Shown piece by piece: positions 25,384-33,326 of a stretch of DNA of 64,000 bases. Numbering within the stretch: position 1 is the first letter of the stretch; every line of letters starts with the position of its first letter. A program made the translations under genes and the position numbers. The notes below the pieces were generated by a model, which was not told where the DNA came from, did not search any database, and saw nothing but the letters and a program-made list of their open reading frames with translations. Location of the stretch: assembly GCF_007676705.1 (NCBI RefSeq), contig NZ_VEBF01000006.1:240578-304577 (forward strand). The letters run 5' to 3'. The stretch is from Paenibacillus xylanexedens (GTDB lineage Bacteria; Bacillota; Bacilli; Paenibacillales; Paenibacillaceae).

Positions 25384-26949
25384 TTATTGCGCTTTGCCGT
25401 ATGAACCTGTCTTAAATGTAGTCGGGTCATACCATTTGTAGCCTGCCGCGGGTGCAGCCCATGGCTCAAGTTGCGGCTCGGTGGACGCAGCTGGAGCTTC
25501 GATAGGAAGCAGGCTTGTTGCCGTATCCAATGTCAGTCCAGGCACTTGTGCCAGACTGGTATAACTCTCTTTGACTGCGAGCCATTTCACGGTATTCACG
25601 AGGAAAGTAGCATCATCCACTTCTTTGAATCCATCATAGGTTTTCTTGGTAGCGCCAGTCTCTTCGCGCAAATATTTCGGAGTAGCATCTTCCACAGGAG
25701 AAGAGTCGCCGATAAATGCAGCTTTGCCCGCACCAATCTTCGCAATGGCAGCATAGGCACCTTCAGCTCGTCCACCACCATTGTATACGCCCTGATCCAC
25801 GGCATTGCCCCACTTGGACACGCCACTTGGTACGTACACCAATCCTTTGGCCTTATTCGGGTCCATAATTGCAATGGTTGATCCCGCATGCATGGCTACT
25901 GAATTAACACCAGTGGTAATGCCGAAGGATTGTGCTGGTGCAACGATATCCGATGCGTTCACATCGCCGAGGGCATTATAGCGGAAACGAACACCAAAGT
26001 TAGTCGCGAGCCAGTCTGAGCTAATCACACCTTGCATGGCAGGTGATTCCGCTTCGGCCGAAGACATGCCTTTGGCTGGATTCAGGAAGGCACCGCGGCG
26101 ATAGCCGTTGAATACTTCGGAAGAATCCCAGCGGTTTTTGTTGCGGTCTGCATTATAGTGGTCGGAGATGAAGAAGATACTTCCTCCGTTCTGTACATAC
26201 TGCACCAGCGCAGCCTGCTCAGTCGCTTTGAACGGCACGTTGGCTTCGCCAATGACGAAGACGTGGTAATCTTTCAATTTATTATAGGTGATGGCTTGCT
26301 CACCAAATGTATACGGGATACTGCGTTCCAGCTGATCCACGGCAAAGCCTGCGTTTCGCAAACCGTTGGCAAAATCCGAAAATGCCCCGTCGATAATCCA
26401 GTCGGCAGCACCTGCTGTCTGGGCGTGGGTATTATCGAACAATACTTTCTTGCCGGTACCGTCCGGCAGTGTTGTGCCCGGGTTCGGTTCTGGATCAGGA
26501 TTGGTTGTTCCGGAGGAAAGCGTGATGGAAGTTGGACTTTTGACTCCTGCATAGCTGTTGTAGGCACCCAAGGTTCCCGTTACGATGATCTTTTTGCCTA
26601 CAAGACTGGGGTTGGACGCCAATCCAAATTGCGAACGGAAAGATGAGGGAATCTGTACATCCAATAATCTGGCGTTGGTTCGCTCTGATGCTGAATCTGC
26701 AATCAGGACATTGAAATCATTGGCATACGGAGATGTAAACTTCGCGGTAAGTGACCCGGTAGCATGTCCAACAATGATCCCTTCAACCGTTGCCGTTCCT
26801 CCACCGCTCTGGGCAGCGATGGCCTGAGATACCGTAAGTGGTGCTGCAGCTTGTACCGGACTCTGTGAACCCGGCCCCAGCAATGCGGTTGCCATCATGA
26901 TAAAGACGAGGAATGCCCCGATCCAGTGCTGCCATAACGCCTTCTTCAT
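25384..26949 (-). CDS. Secreted protein with an OB-fold (DUF6359/YhcR-like) domain
   Basis: The protein starts with a signal peptide (MKKALWQHWIGAFLVFIMMA, Ala-x-Ala cut near PVQAAA). Residues about 38-145 are like the DUF6359/YhcR OB-fold (VSQAIAAQSGGGTATVEGII, VGKKIIVTGTLGAYNSYAGV), then a Pro-rich linker (NPDPEPNPGTT) and a 300-residue domain like a ThuA/DUF4350 class I glutamine amidotransferase fold (VLFDNTHAQTAG, VFVIGEANVPF, GGSIFFISDHYNAD, KAAFIGDSSPVEDA). It is probably released or held in the wall and may bind nucleic acid or sugar. The catalytic activity is unknown. GGAGGAGAAAGGGA precedes the ATG at 26949; 521 residues. Confidence 0.7.
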   Translation of the reverse strand: MKKALWQHWIGAFLVFIMMATALLGPGSQSPVQAAAPLTVSQAIAAQSGGGTATVEGIIVGHATGSLTAKFTSPYANDFNVLIADSASERTNARLLDVQIPSSFRSQFGLASNPSLVGKKIIVTGTLGAYNSYAGVKSPTSITLSSGTTNPDPEPNPGTTLPDGTGKKVLFDNTHAQTAGAADWIIDGAFSDFANGLRNAGFAVDQLERSIPYTFGEQAITYNKLKDYHVFVIGEANVPFKATEQAALVQYVQNGGSIFFISDHYNADRNKNRWDSSEVFNGYRRGAFLNPAKGMSSAEAESPAMQGVISSDWLATNFGVRFRYNALGDVNASDIVAPAQSFGITTGVNSVAMHAGSTIAIMDPNKAKGLVYVPSGVSKWGNAVDQGVYNGGGRAEGAYAAIAKIGAGKAAFIGDSSPVEDATPKYLREETGATKKTYDGFKEVDDATFLVNTVKWLAVKESYTSLAQVPGLTLDTATSLLPIEAPAASTEPQLEPWAAPAAGYKWYDPTTFKTGSYGKAQ

Positions 26950-27257
26950 ATTCCCTTTCTCCTCCTCCAAATTACCTGATAATGGGTTGTCCTCCTTTAA
27001 TTTAATGGTTCATATGATGAATTCCTCTTTCTTTTTGTAAAGTTTATGAAAAAGTTTAGAAGTTGAGTCTATTGGCCCATACTGATGATCATACCTTCAC
27101 ATTCACCACCGAGATTCACCATTTCCTGCTGAATGGCTGGTTCCTGTATCCGGCTGCATATCTGGGTTTATACATTCCCTATATGCTGTGGATGAGCCTT
27201 TTTTCTGAAAAAAGTTAAATTCATTACGGACTTGGGATTGCATTTTGCCATCGTTCA
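26950..27257. other. Intergenic stretch without a visible gene
   Basis: This stretch lies between the divergent secreted-protein gene and the Fur-box promoter. It must include the promoter of the secreted-protein gene. I see no ORF with a ribosome site and no repeat. Confidence 0.4.
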
Positions 27258-27294
27258 TTGCATAATGAGTATATAGCTGTGATAATGATTATCA
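27258..27294 (+). promoter_or_regulatory. Promoter with a perfect Fur box
   Basis: TTGCAT (27258-27263), a 17-base spacer and GATAAT (27281-27286) form a good SigA promoter. The -10 lies inside TGATAATGATTATCA (27280-27294), an exact 7-1-7 Fur box; a longer 8-1-8 palindrome (27282-27298) extends it. Iron-loaded Fur at this place would block the promoter. Confidence 0.8.
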
Positions 27295-27372
27295 TTATTG
27301 AACTTGTCTCTATGTACCTGTCTACTTGTATATGATTTTACGATTTTATAGATAAAGGGGAACGAACATCGA

Positions 27373-27528
27373 ATGAATACAACTCTGCAAAAAGCTGATC
27401 TGCAGCTTGACGATTATTTGGATCTTCTGAACCTGGCAACCAATCTGGGTGATACGAAATGGCAAAAGGAAATTATTCGCAAGCTGGCGTATACGTATCC
27501 CGCTGTTCAATGTAAACAACCACAATAG
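27373..27528 (+). CDS. Small protein of 51 residues under a Fur box
   Basis: The ORF starts MNTTLQKADLQLDDYLDLLN and continues with a short helix-rich stretch (ATNLGDTKWQKEIIRKLA) and a loose tail with one Cys. A weaker ribosome site (AAAGGGG) lies about 11 bases upstream. It follows a perfect Fur-box promoter by 80 bases and is closed by a strong terminator, so it is a single-gene unit. No family is recognised; the central L-G-D-x-x-W-x-x-E pattern recalls IDEAL-like short motifs. By context it may act in the iron-sparing response, like the FbpA/B/C small proteins of B. subtilis, or the transcript may act as an RNA. This is inference. Confidence 0.6.
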   Translation: MNTTLQKADLQLDDYLDLLNLATNLGDTKWQKEIIRKLAYTYPAVQCKQPQ

Positions 27529-27556
27529 CATTCGACATACATCATAGATACACAGC

Positions 27557-27606
27557 ATAGCTCATGACCGATTCCTTCGTTGAATCCGTTATGGGCTATT
27601 TTGTTG
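27557..27606 (+). terminator. Terminator after the Fur-controlled small gene
   Basis: ATAGCTCATGAC pairs with GTTATGGGCTAT (with wobbles), an inner GATTC/GAATC stem fills the loop, and TTTTGTTG follows. Confidence 0.8.
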
Positions 27607-27650
27607 TACAATGTACAGTAAATTAATCCAACGTGAAGGAGTGAATAACG

Positions 27651-28208
27651 ATGCAATTGGAGACCGACAGACTGATCATCCGAGAGATTCGGGAGACGGA
27701 CTGGGAGAGAATTCATGCCTATACCTCCATGACGGAAGTTACACAGCATACAGCATGGGGTCCAAACACCGAAGAGGACACACGAGCATACGTACAAGAT
27801 GTAATGCATTCACAACAGGCACAACCAAGAGAGGGTTTTGAACTTGCGATATGTCTGAAAAGTGACGGGGCTCTCCTTGGCGGAGTGGGTATTCACGTTA
27901 TGGAGAAAACCAATGCAGAGATCGGTTACGTCCTCCATCCCGCTTATCAAGGAAAAGGTTATGCCACCGAGGCAGCACTCGCTATACTCGGTTTTGGTTT
28001 CAATGAACTGGGTATTCATCGGATTTACGCCAAATGTCGCCCGCACAACACGGCTTCGGAGAATGTCATGAAGAAGATTGGCATGCAGCGAGAAGGGCTA
28101 TTACGCGAGCACTGGTTCTACAAAGGTTCCTTTCATGACTCGGTTCTCTATTCGATTCTCGCCAGGGAGTATGGCGCGGCCAATGGAGACCCAATGCTAC
28201 ATATGTAA
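27651..28208 (+). CDS. GNAT acetyltransferase, RimJ/RimL-like
   Basis: The acetyl-CoA binding motif (HPAYQGKGYATEAALAIL, Q-x-x-G-x-G type) lies near residue 100. The RimJ-like end motif (NTASENVMKKIGMQREGLL) follows near 140. At 185 residues it fits proteins that acetylate the N-terminus of ribosomal proteins or small amines. GGAGTG precedes the ATG. It stands alone between two terminators. Confidence 0.9.
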   Translation: MQLETDRLIIREIRETDWERIHAYTSMTEVTQHTAWGPNTEEDTRAYVQDVMHSQQAQPREGFELAICLKSDGALLGGVGIHVMEKTNAEIGYVLHPAYQGKGYATEAALAILGFGFNELGIHRIYAKCRPHNTASENVMKKIGMQREGLLREHWFYKGSFHDSVLYSILAREYGAANGDPMLHM

Positions 28209-28224
28209 TTTCCCGCATACATCG

Positions 28225-28264
28225 AAAAAGCTGACACCGATTATACGGATGCCAGCTCTTTTTA
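28225..28264. terminator. Bidirectional terminator
   Basis: AAAAAGCTG and CAGCTCTTTTT with an inner CACCG/CGGATG stem. It serves the acetyltransferase gene and possibly fnr. Confidence 0.8.
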
Positions 28265-28322
28265 TTATTCTCCGTAACGACCCCAATCGCCAATGGAGGT
28301 AAAACCCCGGAACAAGCTATTT

Positions 28323-29033
28323 TTACAACCGGCACAGCTCTACTGGGCAGCTTGGGAACGTCGGACATCCACACATGCAGCGCAGGGCTGCCAGATCCCG
28401 AATCATCAGTTTGCCATCCATCATATCCAGCGTACCTTGTTCTTTCCATGCTCCCAGCATCCGCGTTACACTCTCCCGGGTAGCTCCGATCATCTCGGCA
28501 AGCTCGGTATGGTTCAACTTCATGTCCAGCACGATGCCATCCGGTGTAACCTTGCCATACGAGTTGCTGGCACGGATCAGTGTCGAAGCTAGGGCCCCCG
28601 CCTTGCCATAGAGCAGCAAATCACGGAATCTCGACTGGGTAATCCGCTGCGACAGTGCCATCCATTGCAAGAATTTCAAAGCAAGATCGCCATGTTTGCT
28701 GAGTATACTTTCCAGATCGCCAAGCGAGATAATGGCCAGTTCCCCTTTTTCCGCCATCTCTGCACTATAGCTATGATTCAGTCCGCCGATGCCGCCGAAC
28801 TCACCGATGAGATCGCCGCTTTGCTGAATCGATAGGATAATTTCCTTGCCATCCTCCGTCGACTTGGTCATTTTCACTCGTCCCGAACGAATGTAGTACA
28901 GATATCCGGCTTCATCGCCTTCGAGAAAGAGACTATACCCCGACTTTACCCGTTTGGGTTGCATTTTCGCTTCAATCAGGTCCCATTGCTCAGGTGTAAC
29001 GAACGAAAGGATTCCGCCTGTTTCTCGTGTCAT
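28323..29033 (-). CDS. fnr: Crp/Fnr family oxygen sensor Fnr with C-terminal cysteines
   Basis: A cyclic-nucleotide-binding fold (GYSLFLEGDEAGYLYYIRSG, GDLIGEFGGIGG) is followed by a dimer helix and a Crp winged helix (LNHTELAEMIGATRESVTRM). The C-terminus (ALRCMCGCPTFPSCPVELCR) has five Cys within 16 residues. In B. subtilis Fnr the [4Fe-4S] cluster sits at C-terminal Cys residues, and the CPVELCRL ending agrees with that type. Oxygen destroys the cluster and the DNA binding. The ATG at 29033 has GGAGG 8 bases before it, giving 236 residues; an earlier ATG at 29099 has no site. A perfect Fnr box lies 175 bases upstream. Confidence 0.88.
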   Translation of the reverse strand: MTRETGGILSFVTPEQWDLIEAKMQPKRVKSGYSLFLEGDEAGYLYYIRSGRVKMTKSTEDGKEIILSIQQSGDLIGEFGGIGGLNHSYSAEMAEKGELAIISLGDLESILSKHGDLALKFLQWMALSQRITQSRFRDLLLYGKAGALASTLIRASNSYGKVTPDGIVLDMKLNHTELAEMIGATRESVTRMLGAWKEQGTLDMMDGKLMIRDLAALRCMCGCPTFPSCPVELCRL

Positions 29034-29207
29034 TTTGCCCGCCTCCGTTTGTTTCTGCTCTGTTCTTTGGGTTGTTCTTTCCACAAATACTGTACCCATA
29101 ACCTTCGTCCCCCTCGGTGATTCCTTATGTATACATCATATCGCGAAAGTAGCGTCAGGGTTATCGGGGGATTACCTGATCATTAACGAGAAACTCCCTG
29201 AATTTGC

Positions 29208-29223
29208 TGTGAGAAAAGTCACA
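29208..29223. promoter_or_regulatory. Fnr/Crp-type box
   Basis: TGTGAGAAAAGTCACA is an exact TGTGA-N6-TCACA site. It lies upstream of fnr; a TTAATGAT-like -10 about 30 bases away on the minus strand would fit an activated fnr promoter. It is 440 bases before the nreA-like start and could also act there. Confidence 0.65.
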
Positions 29224-29392
29224 TTTCACCGATATGCCTCATCCTTCGCATTTCTTCAATCCCTTGGTGTACCTGATTCAGGAGTCCTTCACTGCCCAGG
29301 TTCAGTAAATTATAGAACGGAAATAGGGGTTTTCCCTGAATTACAATGTACGACAAAGGGTCTACAATAGAACTAACATCGTAATACCCTTA

Positions 29393-29601
29393 CTTTAAGA
29401 TGATCCTGTTCAAAAAGAGCGGTTTTCAGTACCGAGAAGATGGGATGAAGCTAGAAATGGAGTAGCGGAGCGTAGGGAAAACTACGTGAGCAACGGACAT
29501 TTCGGCTGAATTCCATATTCGATGCTGATGATGCCGATAGGCATCCTTCGTAATCAAAGGTGGACTTTTTGAACTACCTCTTTAAGATGATCCTGTCCAA
29601 A
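29393..29601. repeat. MITE-like element flanked by 22-bp direct repeats
   Basis: CTTTAAGATGATCCTGTTCAAA (29393-29414) recurs at 29580-29601 with one mismatch. Inside, GTTCAAAAAG (29408-29417) and CTTTTTGAAC (29565-29574) are perfect 10-bp inverted ends enclosing 167 bases. No ORF is present. Internal short inverted pairs exist (for example GATGCTGATGATGCC and GGCATCC). The size and ends are like a miniature mobile element or extragenic repeat. It fills much of the gene-free stretch 29034-29661. Confidence 0.6.
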
Positions 29602-29661
29602 GGTTAATGATAATAATCTCACGTTACGTACGTTATAATTCGAAAAAGGAAGTGTCCTCTC

Positions 29662-30093
29662 ATGCATGATGAACTGCCATCTGGCATTCAGGAGATGATC
29701 GACGGCCTGCGCCTGAATACATCCAGCGACTTCTGCGGGCTTGCCTGTCTGAACGGGACAATGCTACGCTGGAAGTATACCTCTGGGGCTAGTAATGAAC
29801 GGGTGAAACGCATAGAAATGCGTCCCGGACAAGATCTGGTAGGTACAGCCCTTCGGACTGGGCGCACAGCCCGATCTGATGCACAATCCACCGGGGAGCA
29901 TACACCCGGTCGCTGCCCGTTAATGCTTGCTGAGCGGCTGGTAAGTGCCATAGCGGTACCTGTGTTTCAGGAAGGAAGCGTGCCTGGGGCCGTGCTGCTC
30001 GTTGGCACCAGACTGCCTTGTACCTTTTCACCGAATATGATCCTGCAGACCGAACAAGTCGCTCTGCATCTGGAGCCGCACGTATATGGATAA
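29662..30093 (+). CDS. GAF-domain protein, NreA-like
   Basis: The 143-residue protein is a single GAF domain: SSDFCGLACLNGTMLRWKYT at the start, MRPGQDLVGTALRTGRTA in the middle and VSAIAVPVFQEGSVPGAVLL near the end, features of NreA-like proteins. In Staphylococcus NreA binds nitrate and controls the NreB kinase. It is followed by response-regulator and kinase genes but separated from them by a terminator. AAGGAAG lies before the ATG. A TATAAT at 29634-29639 with a poor -35 suggests an activator-dependent promoter. Confidence 0.72.
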   Translation: MHDELPSGIQEMIDGLRLNTSSDFCGLACLNGTMLRWKYTSGASNERVKRIEMRPGQDLVGTALRTGRTARSDAQSTGEHTPGRCPLMLAERLVSAIAVPVFQEGSVPGAVLLVGTRLPCTFSPNMILQTEQVALHLEPHVYG

Positions 30094-30114
30094 AAAGATG
30101 AACAAGAGCGTGAG

Positions 30115-30157
30115 AGAAGCTATTCGGAGATTTAAGCTCTGAATGGCTTCTTTTTTT
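30115..30157 (+). terminator. Terminator between nreA-like and nreC-like genes
   Basis: AGAAGCTATTCGGAG pairs with CTCTGAATGGCTTCT across a short loop and runs into seven T. It implies that the GAF protein and the two-component genes are separate or attenuated transcripts. Confidence 0.8.
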
Positions 30158-30202
30158 GTTATGATATAGATAGAACAGTGGAAGCGGACAGGGGGAAATG
30201 AT

Positions 30203-30853
30203 GTGATTCAACTATTAGTTGTAGACGACCATGTTGTCGTGCGCTCCGGGCTGATCGCCTTACTGGAAGGAAAGAATGATATACATATCGTTGGAGATGC
30301 CGCTGACGGCGACGAAGCCATTGCCAAGGCCCAAGAATTGAAGCCAGATGTCGTCTTGATGGATTTTAGCATGCCGCCAGGCAAAGACGGCCTGACGGCT
30401 ACCGCTGAATTGAAGAAATTAATGCCGGATCTCGCGATCCTGATTCTAACCATGCATGATGATGAGGAGTACCTCTTCCGAGCGATTCATGCCGGAGCTT
30501 CCGGTTACATCCTCAAGAGCGCGCCGCACGAAGAATTGCTGGCCGCTATACGCTCTGTGGCAGATGGCAGTGCTTACTTGTACCCGAGTGCGACCAAACG
30601 GTTGATGAGTGAGTATCTGGACAAAGCCAAACAGGAAAACGCCGGTCCCTATGACACACTTTCCGAGCGGGAGAAGGAAATTCTGTCCTGGATTGCCAAA
30701 GGATACGCAAATAAGGAAATCGCCGAACATCTGATCATCAGTGTCAAGACGGTCGAATCCCACAAAAGTAATCTGATGGAGAAGCTTGGCCTGCGTACAC
30801 GACCGGAACTGGTGAAGTTCGCCATGAAAAAGGGGTTGCTGAACTTTGAGTAG
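30203..30853 (+). CDS. NarL/FixJ response regulator, NreC-like
   Basis: The receiver domain (residues 1-120) has the phospho-acceptor Asp in KPDVVLMDFSMPPGKDG and the Lys in GYILKSAPHEEL. A LuxR-type helix-turn-helix follows (LSEREKEILSWIAKGYANKE, then HLIISVKTVESHKSNLMEKL). A GTG start at 30203 has GGGGGAA about 7 bases before it. The kinase gene begins 8 bases before its stop. It probably drives nitrate or oxygen-limited respiration genes, judging from the Fnr and NreA neighbours. Confidence 0.9.
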   Translation: MIQLLVVDDHVVVRSGLIALLEGKNDIHIVGDAADGDEAIAKAQELKPDVVLMDFSMPPGKDGLTATAELKKLMPDLAILILTMHDDEEYLFRAIHAGASGYILKSAPHEELLAAIRSVADGSAYLYPSATKRLMSEYLDKAKQENAGPYDTLSEREKEILSWIAKGYANKEIAEHLIISVKTVESHKSNLMEKLGLRTRPELVKFAMKKGLLNFE

Positions 30854-31961
30854 TGCACGCAAGAACAGACTAAGTGGACTCGCAGACCAGCCTGTACGCC
30901 TCCTGCTGAACGAGATTGACAATCACATTACCGATAATGAATTTCGCAGCAGATTGAAGGGTTCCCTGCATCAACTGAGTGATCTGAAATTCGCTCTGGA
31001 TGAGTCCTCCATTGTTGCCCTCACGGACCGCAAAGGAAAAATTCAATATGTGAATGATAAATTCTGTGAGATCTCGCAGTATGAACGCGAGGAACTGATT
31101 GGTAAGGATCATCGAATCATTAATTCCGGATACCATGGCAAAAACTTTATGAAAAACCTGTGGGACACGATATCCTCAGGTAAGGTATGGAACGGGGAGA
31201 TTCGTAATCGGGCCAGAGATGGCAGTTATTATTGGGTCAACACCACCATCGTTCCTTTTCTCGATAACGATGGCGAGCCATATCAATATCTGGCTGTACG
31301 TAGTGAGGTAACCAAGCTGAAATCTGTCGAAGGCGAATTGCAGAAGATGATGTCCCAAGTGATGAACATTCAGGAAGAGGAACGACGCCGGATCTCGCGT
31401 GAACTGCATGACGGGATCGGACAGAGTCTCTTCTCTCTGGTTATCCAGATGGACCGGCTACTGGCAGATCAGCCTCAACCGGGCGTCGAAGCACTGCGTA
31501 AGCAGGTCACGGGCATCATGGAAGATGTGCGCGGTATGGCATGGGAACTAAGGCCATCCGTTCTGGATGACCTCGGCGTTGTCCCGGCAATTCGAACTTA
31601 CATTGAGAATTATACCCGTCACTACGGGATCGAAGTCGATCTGGAATGTAACTTGCGCAAGCGACTGGAGATGAACCGGGAGATTGCCATATACCGGATT
31701 ATCCAGGAAGCCTTAACGAATGTCGCGAAGTATGCCGATGTTGCTGAGGCACGTGTTACTGTAGAAGATGCGGAAGACATGACGATGGTTATTATTGAAG
31801 ACCAGGGCGCTGGATTCAGCGAAGCAACCGCTGGCAATGGTGTTGGATTGTTCAGCATGGAAGAGCGTGCCCGTGGAGCAGGCGGAACGTTGAGAGTTTC
31901 TTCCGAGCCTGGCGAAGGAACCACCGTCACCCTTTTCCTGCCCAAGATCGCACAAGCATAA
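30846..31961 (+). CDS. PAS-domain sensor histidine kinase, NreB-like
   Basis: A PAS domain (ESSIVALTDRKGKIQYVNDK to PYQYLAVRSEVTKL, residues about 50-165) is followed by HisKA_3 (RRRISRELHDGIGQSLFSLV, phosphorylated His in ELHDG) and a HATPase (YRIIQEALTNVAKYA, GVGLFSMEERAR). It has no membrane segment, so it is cytoplasmic. Staphylococcal NreB binds an Fe-S cluster with four Cys in its PAS domain; here only one Cys (NDKFCEIS) is in the PAS, so oxygen sensing must work differently, perhaps through heme, flavin or NreA. The TTG start at 30846 overlaps nreC by 8 bases. Confidence 0.88.
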   Translation: MSSARKNRLSGLADQPVRLLLNEIDNHITDNEFRSRLKGSLHQLSDLKFALDESSIVALTDRKGKIQYVNDKFCEISQYEREELIGKDHRIINSGYHGKNFMKNLWDTISSGKVWNGEIRNRARDGSYYWVNTTIVPFLDNDGEPYQYLAVRSEVTKLKSVEGELQKMMSQVMNIQEEERRRISRELHDGIGQSLFSLVIQMDRLLADQPQPGVEALRKQVTGIMEDVRGMAWELRPSVLDDLGVVPAIRTYIENYTRHYGIEVDLECNLRKRLEMNREIAIYRIIQEALTNVAKYADVAEARVTVEDAEDMTMVIIEDQGAGFSEATAGNGVGLFSMEERARGAGGTLRVSSEPGEGTTVTLFLPKIAQA

Positions 31962-32229
31962 TCAGACATGCCTCGTATCGTACTTTGCGCTTCACTCCAG
32001 CTTATCTATTATTTAACGGCTGCTCGCTATTGGACTGTGCGAGTGGTCTTTTTATTTCCGATTGGTCAAAATGACAAAATGAAAGCTCAAAATCGGTTAA
32101 ATTCAATAATCATGATAAATAGATTGACTCCAGTTACGATTCGTCATTAAACTATGAATGCCACATACACATTGTATGATTAGTAAAATTTCAATTCATT
32201 TCATATAGCGAGAGAAAAGGATGGTCAAC

Positions 32230-32724
32230 ATGTCAGAGAAACGCTCCTCCAAGGGAGGGGAAATTCCACAAATGTACAATCTGGACGAGATGGATCGCAA
32301 AATCATCGCCGCGCTTCACCATAACAGCCGAATATCCTATACGGATCTGGGTACACAGATCGGGTTGTCACGTGTAGCAGTCCAGGCGCGCATTAATGCT
32401 TTATCTGAAAAAGGAATTATCGAACGCTTCACCGTGGTCATTAACCCTGGCAAGGTTGGGCTTCAGGTCTCCGCCTTTTTCAATGTCGATGTTGAACCGC
32501 CCTTCCTGGATGAAGTCGCGGATAAACTGGACGAAGAACCGGCCGTCACCAGCCTCTATCATATGACAGGCCCGAGTACCCTGCACATGCACGGTATTTT
32601 TGCGGATATGGAAGAGATGGAGCAGTTCTTGCTCGAGAAGCTATATAAGATGCCAGGCATCGTCAAAGTCGAATCACAGCTGTTGTTGAAACGCTATAAA
32701 AGCCGGATGGGCATGAGACTCTAG
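32230..32724 (+). CDS. Lrp/AsnC family regulator of the chromate transporter
   Basis: The N-terminal helix-turn-helix (LGTQIGLSRVAVQARINALS) and C-terminal ligand/oligomer domain (VSAFFNVDVEPPFLDEVADK) are complete. B. subtilis has the same order, an AsnC-type gene (ywrC, also called chrS) followed by two short chromate transporter genes. AAAAGGA lies 8 bases before the ATG at 32230; an ATG at 32221 overlaps that site. The transporter gene follows after 12 bases. Confidence 0.88.
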   Translation: MSEKRSSKGGEIPQMYNLDEMDRKIIAALHHNSRISYTDLGTQIGLSRVAVQARINALSEKGIIERFTVVINPGKVGLQVSAFFNVDVEPPFLDEVADKLDEEPAVTSLYHMTGPSTLHMHGIFADMEEMEQFLLEKLYKMPGIVKVESQLLLKRYKSRMGMRL

Positions 32725-32736
32725 GAGGAAATCAGC

Positions 32737-33324
32737 ATGGGTTGGAAAGATTACAAAGGTCTCGTGATCGGAATGGTCCGAACCGGGATTCTCGGATATG
32801 GCGGTGGACCTTCGGTTATTCCATTGATCCGTTATGAAGCTGTTACGCGTTACAAATGGGTCAGTGATGAGGAGTTCGGCGAGATTCTGGCTATCGCTAA
32901 TGCCCTGCCCGGGCCTATTGCGACCAAGATGGCCGCATATCTGGGATACAAAACCAAAGGTGTACTTGGCGCGATTGTGTCCGTACTCGCTCACATTTTA
33001 CCGACAAGCATCGCTATCATTGCTCTGCTCGGTTCCATGTACGCACTGCGCGAGTCGAAAGTGGTAGCAGGCATGGTAGCCGCCGTAAGGCCGGTTATTT
33101 TTGTCATGCTGGGTATGATGGCTTATGAATTCGCCATGAAAGCCTGGAAGGGACTCGGCAAGGTTTTTGCCGCCCTGTTTGGCGTAATTGCCTTTGTACT
33201 ATTACAGCTGCTGGATATCCATCCGGGGATTGTGATCGCGGTTTTCCTTGGATACGGTGTCTTCCATCTGGATCTAGTCCAGCGCTTCAAGTCCAAAGGC
33301 GAGTCCGATAAGGGGGTGTCCTAA
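32737..33324 (+). CDS. Chromate transporter, short-chain subunit 1
   Basis: The protein is one CHR domain (PF02417) of 195 residues. GILGYGGGPSVIPLIRYEAV is the conserved glycine-rich start, and ALPGPIATKMAAYLGYKTKG follows. About six hydrophobic segments are visible. Short-chain chromate transporters work as pairs and export chromate from the cytoplasm. The start follows AGGAGG. The second subunit starts 2 bases after its stop. Confidence 0.92.
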   Translation: MGWKDYKGLVIGMVRTGILGYGGGPSVIPLIRYEAVTRYKWVSDEEFGEILAIANALPGPIATKMAAYLGYKTKGVLGAIVSVLAHILPTSIAIIALLGSMYALRESKVVAGMVAAVRPVIFVMLGMMAYEFAMKAWKGLGKVFAALFGVIAFVLLQLLDIHPGIVIAVFLGYGVFHLDLVQRFKSKGESDKGVS

Positions 33325-33326
33325 GG

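Noticed and set aside
26158..26646. 162-codon plus-strand frame opposite the secreted DUF6359-like gene
   Set aside because: The minus-strand gene has a signal peptide, ribosome site and terminator; the plus-strand frame has none of these.
27280..27298. PerR or Zur box instead of Fur box
   Set aside because: The half sites are TGATAAT/ATTATCA, the Fur form; PerR and Zur boxes differ at these outer positions.
29393..29601. Complete insertion sequence
   Set aside because: The enclosed 167 bases carry no transposase frame; only a small non-autonomous element is supported.
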